From an uncultured Pseudomonadota bacterium (GTDB lineage: Bacteria > Pseudomonadota > Gammaproteobacteria > Steroidobacterales > Steroidobacteraceae): 33,406 nucleotides of DNA. The translations under genes and the position numbers were made by a program. The notes beneath the pieces were generated by a model. The model ran no database searches, was not told the DNA's origin, and saw only the letters and a list, made by a program, of their open reading frames with translations. The stretch spans positions 1 to 33,406 of the forward strand of contig CAIKZZ010000038.1 of the NCBI GenBank assembly GCA_903832085.1, in the 5' to 3' direction. Each line of letters starts with the position of its first letter. Within the stretch, counting starts at the first letter, position 1. This document shows, piece by piece, positions 8,630 through 16,952 of this stretch.

Positions 8630-8845
8630 TTACTTTTTCGGCAAACTAGGCTTCGTCAGACCAGAGCCACAGGCCTGACAGGCAGTCGGACCAGCGAGCC
8701 AAATTCGCAATCGATCGGGAAGCCGTCCTGCGGTGTAGTTAGCGATCCATACGCGTACACGAAATGGGGTGAGAGCTCGCAGCGCGTATACCGTACTAGC
8801 CCCGACTGCTATGCCTACGACCAACGACTGTAGGAACTCGCTCAT
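8630..8845 (-). CDS. Small FeoB-linked membrane protein (DUF6587-like)
   Basis: A 71-residue protein with one N-terminal membrane segment (about residues 5-25), a basic middle (FRVRVWIANYTAGRLPDRLR) and a CxxC pair in ACQACGSG near the C-terminus. Its ATG overlaps the feoB stop as ATGA, so it is translationally coupled to FeoB. Short membrane proteins with Cys motifs after feoB are common (the FeoB-associated Cys-rich and DUF6587 types) and could bind or deliver Fe(II), but this one has no proven function. The family name is recalled from its position and general look, not from an alignment. Confidence 0.65.
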   Translation of the reverse strand: MSEFLQSLVVGIAVGASTVYALRALTPFRVRVWIANYTAGRLPDRLRIWLAGPTACQACGSGLTKPSLPKK

Positions 8846-10749
8846 GAGTCGGTGCCCAGCCACCGTGCGGCATGGTAGGTAATACCAGCCGCGACATAAG
8901 CCAGCGCAAATAGATATCCCGCCATCAACAGCGGATAGCGCCATGAGTTGGTCTCACGCCGCACGGTAGCGAGCGTCGATAGGCACTGAGGAGCAAAGAC
9001 ATACCAAACGAGCAAACTAAGCGCAGTCGGCAAACTCCAGTTCGCCGCAATAATTGGTGCCAACTGACCCGCCACATCTTTGCCACTTGCGGCCAGTGAA
9101 TACACTGTTCCAAGCGCACCGACCGCTACCTCGCGTGCCGCAAAGCCAGGCACCAATGCCAATGAAATCTGCCAATTAAAACCAATCGGCGCAAAAATAT
9201 GCGTAAGAGCAAGACCAATGCGACCCGCATAGCTGTATTCAATTGCGGGGCCGACAAAATCCGTAGGAGCTACGGGAAATGAACTCAAAAACCACAGCAC
9301 AATGGTCAGTGCCAGAATAACCGAACCGATACGACCGACGAAAATCTTTACGCGCTCTACAAGGCCGAGCACCAAGTTACGCATGCTTGGCCAGTGATAG
9401 GTCGGCAACTCCATCTGTAATGGATTAACCGCACGGCCCTTCGCAAAAAACTTAAGCACAGATGCGACCGCAAAAGCAGCCACCACCCCACCCACGTACA
9501 AACTGAACAACACAACACCCTGCAGACCAATTCCGAAACTTAAGTTTCTATCCGGAATAAATGCACCAATGAGCAAAACGTACACGGGCAGTCGTGCTGA
9601 GCAGGTCATCAATGGCGCGATCATGATAGTCACTAGGCGTTCGCGTGCACCGGGAATTGTGCGGGTCGCCATAATGCCCGGGATGGCACAAGCAAAGCTC
9701 GACAGCAGCGGTATGAACGCGCGCCCTGATAAACCCACAGAACCCATCAGCCGATCCAATAAAAATGCCGCCCGCGGCAGATAACCCGAATCCTCAAGCA
9801 AGATGATGCAGCCAAACAGTGTAATAATCTGCGGCAGAAACACCAGAATACTGCCAGTCCCTGCAAGTACCCCATCGACAAGCAGACTCTTCAGAATTCC
9901 TGGTGGTAACAAGGAGCCAACCGTGACAGAGAGCCAACCAACAAGATCCGTAAAGAGCTCCATAAACGGCTTCGCAAACCGATAGACTGCTTGAAACATC
10001 AAAAACAAGATTGATATCAATACCAACGGACCAAGCACGGGATGCAATACAACGCGATCAATGCGATCGCTGATGGTACCCAATGGCACGACGTCCAATC
10101 TGCACGCAGCAAGTATGCGCTCCACTTCTACATAGTCGGCAGCGATAGCCTCACTATCACTCACGCTTAAGTGGGTCGCATCATCACTGAGCGAACTTCG
10201 ACCATCTTGGGTCTGAAAATTCTCAAGGTACTGGATGAGCGCATCAGCACCGTGTGCTCTGATACCCACTGTCTCAATGACCTGTACTTGAAGCTCATGG
10301 CTGAGCAGTGCTCCGTCGATTGGCAAGCCGCGACGGCGAGCAAGATCGACCATATTCAGCGCTACAACGACAGGATAACCCAGGCGCTTTAGCGCCAGTA
10401 CAAGTCGCAAATGTCGTCGTAGATTCGTCGCATCAACCACAGCAACTATGGCACTTGGTGCCACCTCACCGGGCAAGCGCCGCAGCACGGTGTCACAGGT
10501 CACGCTCTCATCGGGCGTGCGCGGTCGCAAACTATAGGCACCCGGCAGATCCAAGATACGCACCAATCGACCCGTCTGTGTTTTCAGGCGCCCCTCTTTA
10601 CGCTCAACCGTGACACCGGCGTAATTCGCTATTTTTTGGCGAGCACCCGTCAGCAGGTTATAAAGCGCGGTCTTGCCGCAGTTGGGATTACCCACTAGCG
10701 CAAACACGGGGCCAGCCAGATTGGTTGGCAGTGCAGCCGTGTCGGTCAC
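8842..10749 (-). CDS. feoB: Ferrous iron transporter FeoB
   Basis: A 635-residue inner-membrane Fe(II) transporter with an N-terminal G domain. G1 is GNPNCGKT (residues 20-27), the switch region is NYAGVTVE, G3 is DLPG and G4 is NMVD. The membrane domain follows with the two gate repeats: GCIILLEDSGYLPRAAFLLD, then IPLLSSFACAIPGIMATRTI and MIAPLMTCSARLPVYVLLI. In these, the Cys-containing pore motifs AIPG and CSARLPVY are conserved. At 635 aa it is shorter than E. coli FeoB (about 770) but normal for compact FeoBs. The start is GTG, and GTGA overlaps the feoA stop, so the two are translationally coupled. Confidence 0.96.
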   Translation of the reverse strand: MTDTAALPTNLAGPVFALVGNPNCGKTALYNLLTGARQKIANYAGVTVERKEGRLKTQTGRLVRILDLPGAYSLRPRTPDESVTCDTVLRRLPGEVAPSAIVAVVDATNLRRHLRLVLALKRLGYPVVVALNMVDLARRRGLPIDGALLSHELQVQVIETVGIRAHGADALIQYLENFQTQDGRSSLSDDATHLSVSDSEAIAADYVEVERILAACRLDVVPLGTISDRIDRVVLHPVLGPLVLISILFLMFQAVYRFAKPFMELFTDLVGWLSVTVGSLLPPGILKSLLVDGVLAGTGSILVFLPQIITLFGCIILLEDSGYLPRAAFLLDRLMGSVGLSGRAFIPLLSSFACAIPGIMATRTIPGARERLVTIMIAPLMTCSARLPVYVLLIGAFIPDRNLSFGIGLQGVVLFSLYVGGVVAAFAVASVLKFFAKGRAVNPLQMELPTYHWPSMRNLVLGLVERVKIFVGRIGSVILALTIVLWFLSSFPVAPTDFVGPAIEYSYAGRIGLALTHIFAPIGFNWQISLALVPGFAAREVAVGALGTVYSLAASGKDVAGQLAPIIAANWSLPTALSLLVWYVFAPQCLSTLATVRRETNSWRYPLLMAGYLFALAYVAAGITYHAARWLGTDS

Positions 10750-11066
10750 GAGGCCACCGAAACGAGTTCGACACGGATACAGGCGGCTTCTGCAAGTCGC
10801 AATGCGAAAGTGCCCGAACTGACCCGCACCGCGATGGGATCACCAAATAGCGCACGGGCTAACAAAAGCACGCGCTCACCCGGCACGAACCCCAACTCCG
10901 CAAGACGCTCAATGGTGTCACTGCGATCACCAAGTGGGCTTACCAGAGCCACCACCCGCGCCTCTTGCGCGATGGGGAGCTCAGACACGGCACAAGCTCC
11001 GCGTCGCCCCACAGGGGGCGCGGAATCAATGAGGTGGGCATGTGGTGTAGTTTTGGACTGAAGCAT
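10746..11066 (-). CDS. feoA: FeoA-domain protein of the ferrous iron system
   Basis: A 106-residue protein with a C-terminal SH3-like FeoA domain (about residues 30-105). The signature is RLAELGFVPGERVLLLARALFG, with DPIAVRVSSGTFALR before the end, matching the usual LGlxPGxxv...P...v.g...aLr pattern. FeoA binds the cytoplasmic part of FeoB and is needed for transport. The first 25-30 residues (with a His and Cys) are an extension beyond minimal FeoA of about 75 aa; no later start is better placed. The first gene of the feoA-feoB-small protein operon, with the Fur-like promoter just upstream. Confidence 0.92.
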   Translation of the reverse strand: MLQSKTTPHAHLIDSAPPVGRRGACAVSELPIAQEARVVALVSPLGDRSDTIERLAELGFVPGERVLLLARALFGDPIAVRVSSGTFALRLAEAACIRVELVSVAS

Positions 11067-11088
11067 GCTGAGCCTGGGCGTGGCTCGT

Positions 11089-11117
11089 ATTGTAAGTGAG
11101 AATCGATCGCATTTGGA
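11089..11117 (-). promoter_or_regulatory. feoA promoter with candidate Fur box
   Basis: On the minus strand a TACAAT -10 (11094-11089) lies about 23 bp upstream of the feoA ATG. A weak -35 (TCCAAA, 11117-11112) is 17 bp further up. The spacer holds TGAGAATCGATCGCA (plus-strand 11097-11111), which matches 10 of the 14 defined bases in the 7-1-7 Fur consensus TGATAATnATTATCA. A repressor there would block the promoter, as expected for iron-repressed feo genes. Confidence 0.45.
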
Positions 11118-11220
11118 AGATCAGGGCTCAGGAGCTGAAATAGCCGCAGCTAATCAACTTATCTTGTTGATTTTTAACACTTTATCTGAAAATGATCTGC
11201 AGAGAATGCCCCGCCCTGCG

Positions 11221-12615
11221 CTAGTGATCGGTCGCAATTGCCCCCATACCGGCCAAGAGCCCCAAGATCTCTTGCGTCTTAGCCTCCATCAGCGCGCCGT
11301 CTGCCCGACTTTCCACATTGAGGCGCAGTAGCGGCTCTGTATTGGAAGAACGCACGTTGAGCCGCCACTGTGGCATTTCTAATGACAGGCCATCCGTTCG
11401 ATCGATGCGCATCGCGAGCGGCCCATAGGCGCGCTCAATGGCGGCGATGGCTTGCTCAGCATCTGGGACACGTCGATTAATCTCGCCACTGACCGGGAAC
11501 AAACGCTGCCGCTCGCTCACTAGTGCCGACAGCGACTGACCTGTCTGTGACAACACTTGTGCGAGCACCAACCAGGGGATCATACCGCTGTCGCAGTATG
11601 CAAAGTCACGGAAGTAATGATGTGCACTCATTTCACCGCCATACACCGCATCAACCTCACGCATCACTTGCTTAATAAACGCATGTCCCGACTTGCACAA
11701 CACCGCCTTGCCGCCACTTTGCTCAACCATATCCAAAGTGTTCCACGTCAGTCGCGGATCATGGACCACACGTGCTCCGGGCTCACGGGCGAGGAACACC
11801 GAGGCAAGCAAACCGACGATGTAATATCCCTCAATAAATGCACCGGTTTCATCAAAGAAAAAACAGCGGTCGAAATCGCCATCCCAAGCAATACCGAAAT
11901 CTGCATGCTCACGGCGCACCGCATCAGTAACTGGCTGCCGGTTTTGCTCCAACATAGGGTTCGGAACACCGTTCGGAAATGTTCCATCAACATCATGAAA
12001 TAATTTGACGAATTGAAAAGGCAATCGCGACTCGAGCTGATCAATAACCAGCCCAGCACCACCATTACCTGCATTACAAACGATTTTTAATGGCTTAAGA
12101 GCTGCCACATCGATATAGCTCAATAAATGGTCGATATATCGCTGCGAATTATCCACCTGGCTAATCATGCCGCGCTTAATTGGCGTCTTAAACTGCCCCT
12201 GCTCCGCAAACTTGCGGATTTCTTGAAGGCCAGTGTCACCTGAAATCGGCCTCGAGCCCTCACGCACAAATTTCATCCCGTTATAATCGGGCGGATTGTG
12301 ACTCGCCGTGACCATGATGCCGCCGTCAAGCGCAAGATCAGATGTTGAGAAATAGACGCCCTCGGTCCCGCATAACCCAATATCGACCACATCGACCCCT
12401 GAGTCTGCCAAACCACGCATCACAGCCTCAGCAAGCTCTGCGCTCGATAGGCGAATATCGCGCCCTACGCAGACGCGCGCAGGGCGCAAAAACTCCGCAT
12501 AGCCACGCGCAACTCGATAGGCGATGTCGGGATTTAACTCTGTCGGAATCCGGCCACGCAAATCGTATGCTTTAAAGCAACTAATTGATGACACAGTCGT
12601 GGATGCTGCTGTCAC
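11221..12615 (-). CDS. manB: Phosphomannomutase (ManB/CpsG type)
   Basis: A 464-residue alpha-D-phosphohexomutase converting mannose-6-phosphate to mannose-1-phosphate for GDP-mannose synthesis. Domain landmarks: [14 protein letters not shown] at the start, the phosphoserine loop [16 protein letters not shown] (around residues 100-115), the metal loop [13 protein letters not shown] (around 243), the sugar-specificity loop [12 protein letters not shown] (around 325), and the phosphate-binding [15 protein letters not shown] near the end. The segment [14 protein letters not shown] is very close to E. coli CpsG/ManB. In the metal loop the usual DGDxDR is DGDFDR, so metal binding is intact. Start GTG at 12615 overlaps the manC stop (GTGA). 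It is the last gene of ugd-manC-manB. Confidence 0.93.
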   Translation of the reverse strand: MTAASTTVSSISCFKAYDLRGRIPTELNPDIAYRVARGYAEFLRPARVCVGRDIRLSSAELAEAVMRGLADSGVDVVDIGLCGTEGVYFSTSDLALDGGIMVTASHNPPDYNGMKFVREGSRPISGDTGLQEIRKFAEQGQFKTPIKRGMISQVDNSQRYIDHLLSYIDVAALKPLKIVCNAGNGGAGLVIDQLESRLPFQFVKLFHDVDGTFPNGVPNPMLEQNRQPVTDAVRREHADFGIAWDGDFDRCFFFDETGAFIEGYYIVGLLASVFLAREPGARVVHDPRLTWNTLDMVEQSGGKAVLCKSGHAFIKQVMREVDAVYGGEMSAHHYFRDFAYCDSGMIPWLVLAQVLSQTGQSLSALVSERQRLFPVSGEINRRVPDAEQAIAAIERAYGPLAMRIDRTDGLSLEMPQWRLNVRSSNTEPLLRLNVESRADGALMEAKTQEILGLLAGMGAIATDH

Positions 12616-14036
12616 GTATTTGTCCCCTGCCGACCGTACGTATCTTCAAAGCGCACAATGTCATCTTCACCCAAATAGCTCCCCGATTGAACCTCGATCA
12701 CGTGCAACGGGACCTTGCCAGGGTTCTCAATACGATGCGTTGCTCCAAGGGGGATGTAGGTTGACTCGTTCTCAGATAGGAAAAACACCTTTTCATTGCA
12801 GGTAATTTTTGCTGTGCCAGATACCACGATCCAATGCTCTGCACGATGATGATGCATTTGCAAAGAAAGCTGCGCACCGGGGTTTACGGTTAAGCGCTTG
12901 ACCTGAAAGCGCGCCCCACCGTCGACACTGTCATAACTGCCCCAAGGTCTAAATACCTCTCGGTGCAGCGATGTTTCTGAGCGTCCCAACTGCTTCAGCT
13001 TATTCACCAAAGCCTTAACTTCTTGGACTCGCGCTTTCGGTGCAACGAGCACCGCATCCTTTGTTTCAATAACGACATGGTCTTGAAGGCCGACAGTCGC
13101 CACTAGACGTTCAGACGAGTACAGATAACAACCCGATGAGTCTTCAACGATGACATCACCACGCAACACATTACCGTCACTGTCTGCATCAAGACTTTCA
13201 TGCAATGACGACCAAGAACCTACATCACTCCACCCTGCGTCTAGCGGTACAACCACGGCATCGCGTGTTTTTTCCATGACCGCATAATCGATCGAATCAC
13301 TCGGACAGCGACTAAATTCCTCGGTGGATAAACGTGTGAAATCCAAGTCACCAGAGCTGGCTGAATATGCTGCTCGACAACTCGCGAGCATCTGCGGGGC
13401 ATGTAGTTCCAGCTCGCGCAAATAGCGTCTCGCACCAAACAGGAACATACCACTGTTCCAAAAGTACTGACCTGAAGCGACGTACTCCTGAGCTTTGACC
13501 ACATCTGGCTTTTCAACGAACTCTTCGATCGGATAAGCCGATGCCTCGATCGCCGCGCGTCTTATATAGCCGTAGCCTACCTCGGGCTTATCAGGGATCA
13601 CCCCAAAGGTCACCAGCTTCCCGGCCTTTGCCGACTCAATACCGACCCGAATAGCTGCCTGAAACGCCCCAACATCGCGCAGCAGGTGATCGGCAGGCAA
13701 CACCAACAGCAATGGATCGGCACTGGCAGGTTGGCCTTTGAGCGCAGCCAATGCAGCGATGGCCACTGCCGGTGCCGTATTACGGCCGACAGGTTCCAGC
13801 ACAATCGCGGTTGGCGTGACCACATGCTGCCGCAATTGTTCTGCGACTATAAACCGATGATTCTCATTACAGACAACGATCGGACCTTTAGCGTCCAGAC
13901 CATCAAGCCGCCGGATCGTGTCCTGCAGCATGGTAATTTCGCCGACCAGTGGCAAAAACTGCTTAGGGTAAAGTTCGCGCGATAGCGGCCAAAGTCGCGT
14001 ACCAGCGCCGCCCGACAAAATCACGGGTATCAACAT
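12612..14036 (-). CDS. manC: Mannose-1-phosphate guanylyltransferase / mannose-6-phosphate isomerase
   Basis: A bifunctional type II enzyme (474 aa from this start) of the AlgA/ManC/CpsB family. The N-terminal nucleotidyltransferase domain has [20 protein letters not shown] and later FVEKPD, and makes GDP-mannose from mannose-1-P and GTP. The C-terminal cupin (about 370-470) has [30 protein letters not shown] and [13 protein letters not shown], the isomerase metal-binding part. An ATG at 14042 is in frame, but AAGGA lies 7 nt before ATG 14036 and only 1 nt before ATG 14042, so 14036 is preferred. Ten base pairs separate it from ugd, and it overlaps manB. With ManB it provides GDP-mannose. Confidence 0.93.
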   Translation of the reverse strand: MLIPVILSGGAGTRLWPLSRELYPKQFLPLVGEITMLQDTIRRLDGLDAKGPIVVCNENHRFIVAEQLRQHVVTPTAIVLEPVGRNTAPAVAIAALAALKGQPASADPLLLVLPADHLLRDVGAFQAAIRVGIESAKAGKLVTFGVIPDKPEVGYGYIRRAAIEASAYPIEEFVEKPDVVKAQEYVASGQYFWNSGMFLFGARRYLRELELHAPQMLASCRAAYSASSGDLDFTRLSTEEFSRCPSDSIDYAVMEKTRDAVVVPLDAGWSDVGSWSSLHESLDADSDGNVLRGDVIVEDSSGCYLYSSERLVATVGLQDHVVIETKDAVLVAPKARVQEVKALVNKLKQLGRSETSLHREVFRPWGSYDSVDGGARFQVKRLTVNPGAQLSLQMHHHRAEHWIVVSGTAKITCNEKVFFLSENESTYIPLGATHRIENPGKVPLHVIEVQSGSYLGEDDIVRFEDTYGRQGTNT

Positions 14037-14046
14037 GTTCATATCC

Positions 14047-15402
14047 TTAACTGTCCAGTTCAGGAGCAGTCGCTAAACTGCGTCCCCGCCCTATCCCATA
14101 ATAAACGAAACCTAATCTTTCGAGCGCCAGCGGGTCGTACAAGTTCCTACCGTCAAAAATGACGGGTCGCTTTAGCAGCGACTTCATTACATCGAAATCG
14201 GGACTACGGAACTCCTGCCACTCGGTCACAATTGCCAGTGCATCCGCCTGATCTAATGCCTCTTCCATGCTGGTCGCAAACTCAAGCCCATCGCGCAAAC
14301 CCAAGACACGCTGCGCTTCGTTCATGGCAACAGGATCGTAGGCGCATACCACTGCACCGGCATGCAACAGACTCTCAATGAGCACTCGGCTTGGCGCCTC
14401 ACGCATATCGTCGGTGTTCGGTTTGAAGGCAAGCCCCCAAACAGCAATCCGAAGTCCACGCAAGGATCCTTTAAAATACCCATTAATCTTCTGAAAAAGA
14501 ACGGTCTTTTGCCGAGCATTGACGTGCTCAACGGCGTTCAAAATCTCAGATTCATACCCCACAGCACGACTCGAACGGGCCAGCGCTTGCACATCCTTAG
14601 GAAAGCACGAGCCTCCATAGCCTACGCCTGGATAGATAAAACCATACCCAATACGCGGATCAGAACCTATGCCCACGCGCACTCGCTCGATATCAGCGCC
14701 AAGTCGTTCGGCTAAATTTGCAATGTCATTCATGAATGAAATCTTTGTCGCTAACATCGCATTCGCCGCATATTTCGTCAGCTCTGCTGAGCGAATATCC
14801 ATGACTAACAGTCGATCGTGATTGCGCGTAAAAGGCTCATATAGCGCACGCATTAATTCACTGACTCGAGCACTGTCGGTGCCGACAATCACTCGATCAG
14901 GGCGCATAAAATCAGTGATTGCAGCACCCTCTTTCAAAAACTCAGGGTTTGAAGCCACATCAAAATCTATCGCAGCGTTGCGCGCCTGCAAGACAGACAC
15001 GAGAGCCGCTCGCACTTTATCAGCCGTGCCTACTGGAACTGTCGACTTAGTGATCACGACCTTGTACTCGGTCATGTGTTTCGCGATGGTCTGTGCAACA
15101 GCGAGTACGTATTGCAGGTCCGCGCCACCGTCTTCATCCGGAGGAGTACCAACGGCAATAATCTGAAACAGACCGTGCGCCACACCCTCAGCTGCATCAA
15201 GGGTAAACTTGAGGCGGCCTTTGGCCTGATTGCGGTGAATCAGCTCATCAAGGCCAGGCTCATGAATAGGCACCTCACCACGCGTGAGACGTTCGACCTT
15301 GGCAGGATCTACATCGACGCAGATAACCTGATTACCTGCGTCCGCGAGACACGCTCCGGTGACCAGCCCCACATAGCCCGACCCAAAAATGGTGATGCGC
15401 AT
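14047..15402 (-). CDS. ugd: UDP-glucose 6-dehydrogenase
   Basis: A 451-residue enzyme that oxidises UDP-glucose twice with NAD+ to UDP-glucuronate. The N-terminal Rossmann fold starts [16 protein letters not shown] with the acidic VDVD strand end. The catalytic loop is [10 protein letters not shown] with the nucleophilic Cys (around residue 268), and the C-terminal UDP-binding domain has [15 protein letters not shown] and [13 protein letters not shown] is 8 nt upstream of the ATG. It is first in ugd-manC-manB; making UDP-glucuronate and GDP-mannose together fits a mannose/uronate-containing exopolysaccharide, but the assembly genes are not in this window apart from the two glycosyltransferases. 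Confidence 0.95.
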   Translation of the reverse strand: MRITIFGSGYVGLVTGACLADAGNQVICVDVDPAKVERLTRGEVPIHEPGLDELIHRNQAKGRLKFTLDAAEGVAHGLFQIIAVGTPPDEDGGADLQYVLAVAQTIAKHMTEYKVVITKSTVPVGTADKVRAALVSVLQARNAAIDFDVASNPEFLKEGAAITDFMRPDRVIVGTDSARVSELMRALYEPFTRNHDRLLVMDIRSAELTKYAANAMLATKISFMNDIANLAERLGADIERVRVGIGSDPRIGYGFIYPGVGYGGSCFPKDVQALARSSRAVGYESEILNAVEHVNARQKTVLFQKINGYFKGSLRGLRIAVWGLAFKPNTDDMREAPSRVLIESLLHAGAVVCAYDPVAMNEAQRVLGLRDGLEFATSMEEALDQADALAIVTEWQEFRSPDFDVMKSLLKRPVIFDGRNLYDPLALERLGFVYYGIGRGRSLATAPELDS

Positions 15403-15437
15403 TGCAGCGCCTTGTTCTAAAAGGGAAAGAGGCGCGA

Positions 15438-15466
15438 AGGGTACGCGGGGGGGGCCTTAAGGTAAA
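15438..15466 (-). promoter_or_regulatory. Candidate ugd promoter with a C8 tract in its spacer
   Basis: On the minus strand TTTACC (15466-15461) and TACCCT (15443-15438) are 17 bp apart and match 4/6 and 3/6 of the sigma-70 boxes. The spacer contains eight consecutive Cs (plus-strand G run 15447-15454). The boxes are weak, so the call is tentative. Further upstream (15480-15545) the DNA is strongly AT-rich, which could be an alternative promoter region. Confidence 0.25.
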
Positions 15467-15545
15467 GATCTGCCCACTGGGACTGTGATTTAGAACCGTT
15501 TATTTTTATAAGCTTTTGTTTTGATTACTTTTATATCAAATATGG

Positions 15546-16520
15546 CTAACTAGGGTCGCCGCCATTTGGAGGGTCCTTGCTATCGGGCGCGCGACTCATC
15601 AAGCGCATCGGCTCGAGCCGGTCTGTGAGACGACCTGTCCCAATAAAATCGCCATCCGCTCCATAGACTCGCACCGTGGAGCCACGGTGTTGCGTAGCCA
15701 TCAGCTCCGCCGCCAGTGCAACCGCCTGCCCCAAACGGAACTTCGTGTCAGCGCCCACCGGCAAAGTAACGGCAGGCATATCGTGCAGTGCCGCGTCCAC
15801 AGGAAGGAGTAGGGCATCAAGCGCCGCCTCATCGCCGAGGTGGGCCTCTAACATCTCAAGCGTATAAACCTGCTGTCCTGAAAATGCGCCAACAACGGTA
15901 CGTCGCAATGCCACGAGGTGCCCAACTGTACCTAGAGCGCGCGCTATATCTTCACCGAGCGTGCGGATATAGGTGCCCTTGGTGCAGGACACCCGCAGGG
16001 TCAGGGAATTCCCCGTCAACTGTAAAAGCTCCAGCGCATGCACAGTCACTGTGCGCGCGGCACGGTCGATCTCCACTCCCCTACGCGCTAATGCGTATAA
16101 AGGCTCGCCCTCATGCTTTAGCGCTGAATACATGGGCGGCACCTGGGTTTGGACACCCCGAAATCTAGCAAGCACTACAGCAACATCCGCAACAGTCAAA
16201 GCAGGCACAGCGCAGCTCTCGATCACGGCGCCTTCGGCATCACCCGTGGCAGTACGAGCCCCAAGCAATACAGTTGCCTCATACGTTTTATCAAGGTCGA
16301 GCATGAGACCTGCGACCTTGGTCGCTTGCCCAAAACACAGCGGCAATACCCCACTCGCTAGCGGATCGAGACTGCCTGTGTGACCTGCTTTTTCAGCACG
16401 GTACAGTCGACGCACCGTCTGTAGAGCTTGATTTGATGAGGCGCCGACGGCTTTGTCGAACAGCAAAATACCGTCCACAGACCGCCACTCGACGCGCGGT
16501 CGAGCAGCCCTGGACGTCAT
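15546..16520 (-). CDS. truB: tRNA pseudouridine(55) synthase
   Basis: A 324-residue TruB that converts U55 in the T-loop of tRNAs to pseudouridine. The N-terminal part has VDGILLFDKAVGASSNQAL and the catalytic motif AGHTGSLDPLASGVLPL with the nucleophilic Asp. Further family segments are KTYEATVLLGARTATGDAEG, VPPMYSALKHEGEPLYALAR and SCTKGTYIRTLGEDIARALG. A C-terminal PUA-like tail ends the protein. The start ATG overlaps the rbfA stop (ATGA). In E. coli rpsO-pnp follow truB; here a 143-bp gap and ugd follow instead. Confidence 0.96.
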   Translation of the reverse strand: MTSRAARPRVEWRSVDGILLFDKAVGASSNQALQTVRRLYRAEKAGHTGSLDPLASGVLPLCFGQATKVAGLMLDLDKTYEATVLLGARTATGDAEGAVIESCAVPALTVADVAVVLARFRGVQTQVPPMYSALKHEGEPLYALARRGVEIDRAARTVTVHALELLQLTGNSLTLRVSCTKGTYIRTLGEDIARALGTVGHLVALRRTVVGAFSGQQVYTLEMLEAHLGDEAALDALLLPVDAALHDMPAVTLPVGADTKFRLGQAVALAAELMATQHRGSTVRVYGADGDFIGTGRLTDRLEPMRLMSRAPDSKDPPNGGDPS

Positions 16521-16951
16521 GGCGGCTTGTCACCAAGCGGTGCATCGGCAGCAAGCGCATTGCCATTCTCCACTGCCGGATGAGCGGCGGCTCGCACCGC
16601 ATCGCTCGCGATAGCCGCATGTATTAGCGAGGACAAGTGGGCAGCCTTATCAATGGTTTCGTCCACCACAAAGTGCAGCTCAGGTACTTGACGGATAGCG
16701 AGCTGTTTTTTGAGATTCAACCGCAAAAAACCCGTTGCCGATTTTAAGGCAGCCGCGACTTCTACTGCGTTTCGTTTGGAATCAAATGGCAAAAAATGAA
16801 TCGTCGCATGCGACAAATCACGGCTCACTTCAACGGCCGTGATCGTAATTGCCCCAACCCGCGGATCTTTCACCTCACGACGGATAAGATCAACGAGCAG
16901 ACGCTGAATTTGCTCTTCGACACGCCGACTACGATGAAAATCGCGCGGCAT
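16517..16951 (-). CDS. rbfA: 30S ribosome-binding factor A
   Basis: A 144-residue RbfA that binds the immature 30S subunit and aids 16S rRNA 5'-end maturation, important in the cold. The single KH-like domain shows RRVEEQIQRLLVDLIRREVKDPRV, ITITAVEVSRDLSHATIHFL and LNLKKQLAIRQVPELHFVVD (the AxG-type KH loop region). The last ~20 residues form an unstructured extension rich in Ala. One base separates it from infB, and it overlaps truB. Confidence 0.95.
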   Translation of the reverse strand: MPRDFHRSRRVEEQIQRLLVDLIRREVKDPRVGAITITAVEVSRDLSHATIHFLPFDSKRNAVEVAAALKSATGFLRLNLKKQLAIRQVPELHFVVDETIDKAAHLSSLIHAAIASDAVRAAAHPAVENGNALAADAPLGDKPP

Positions 16952-16952
16952 C

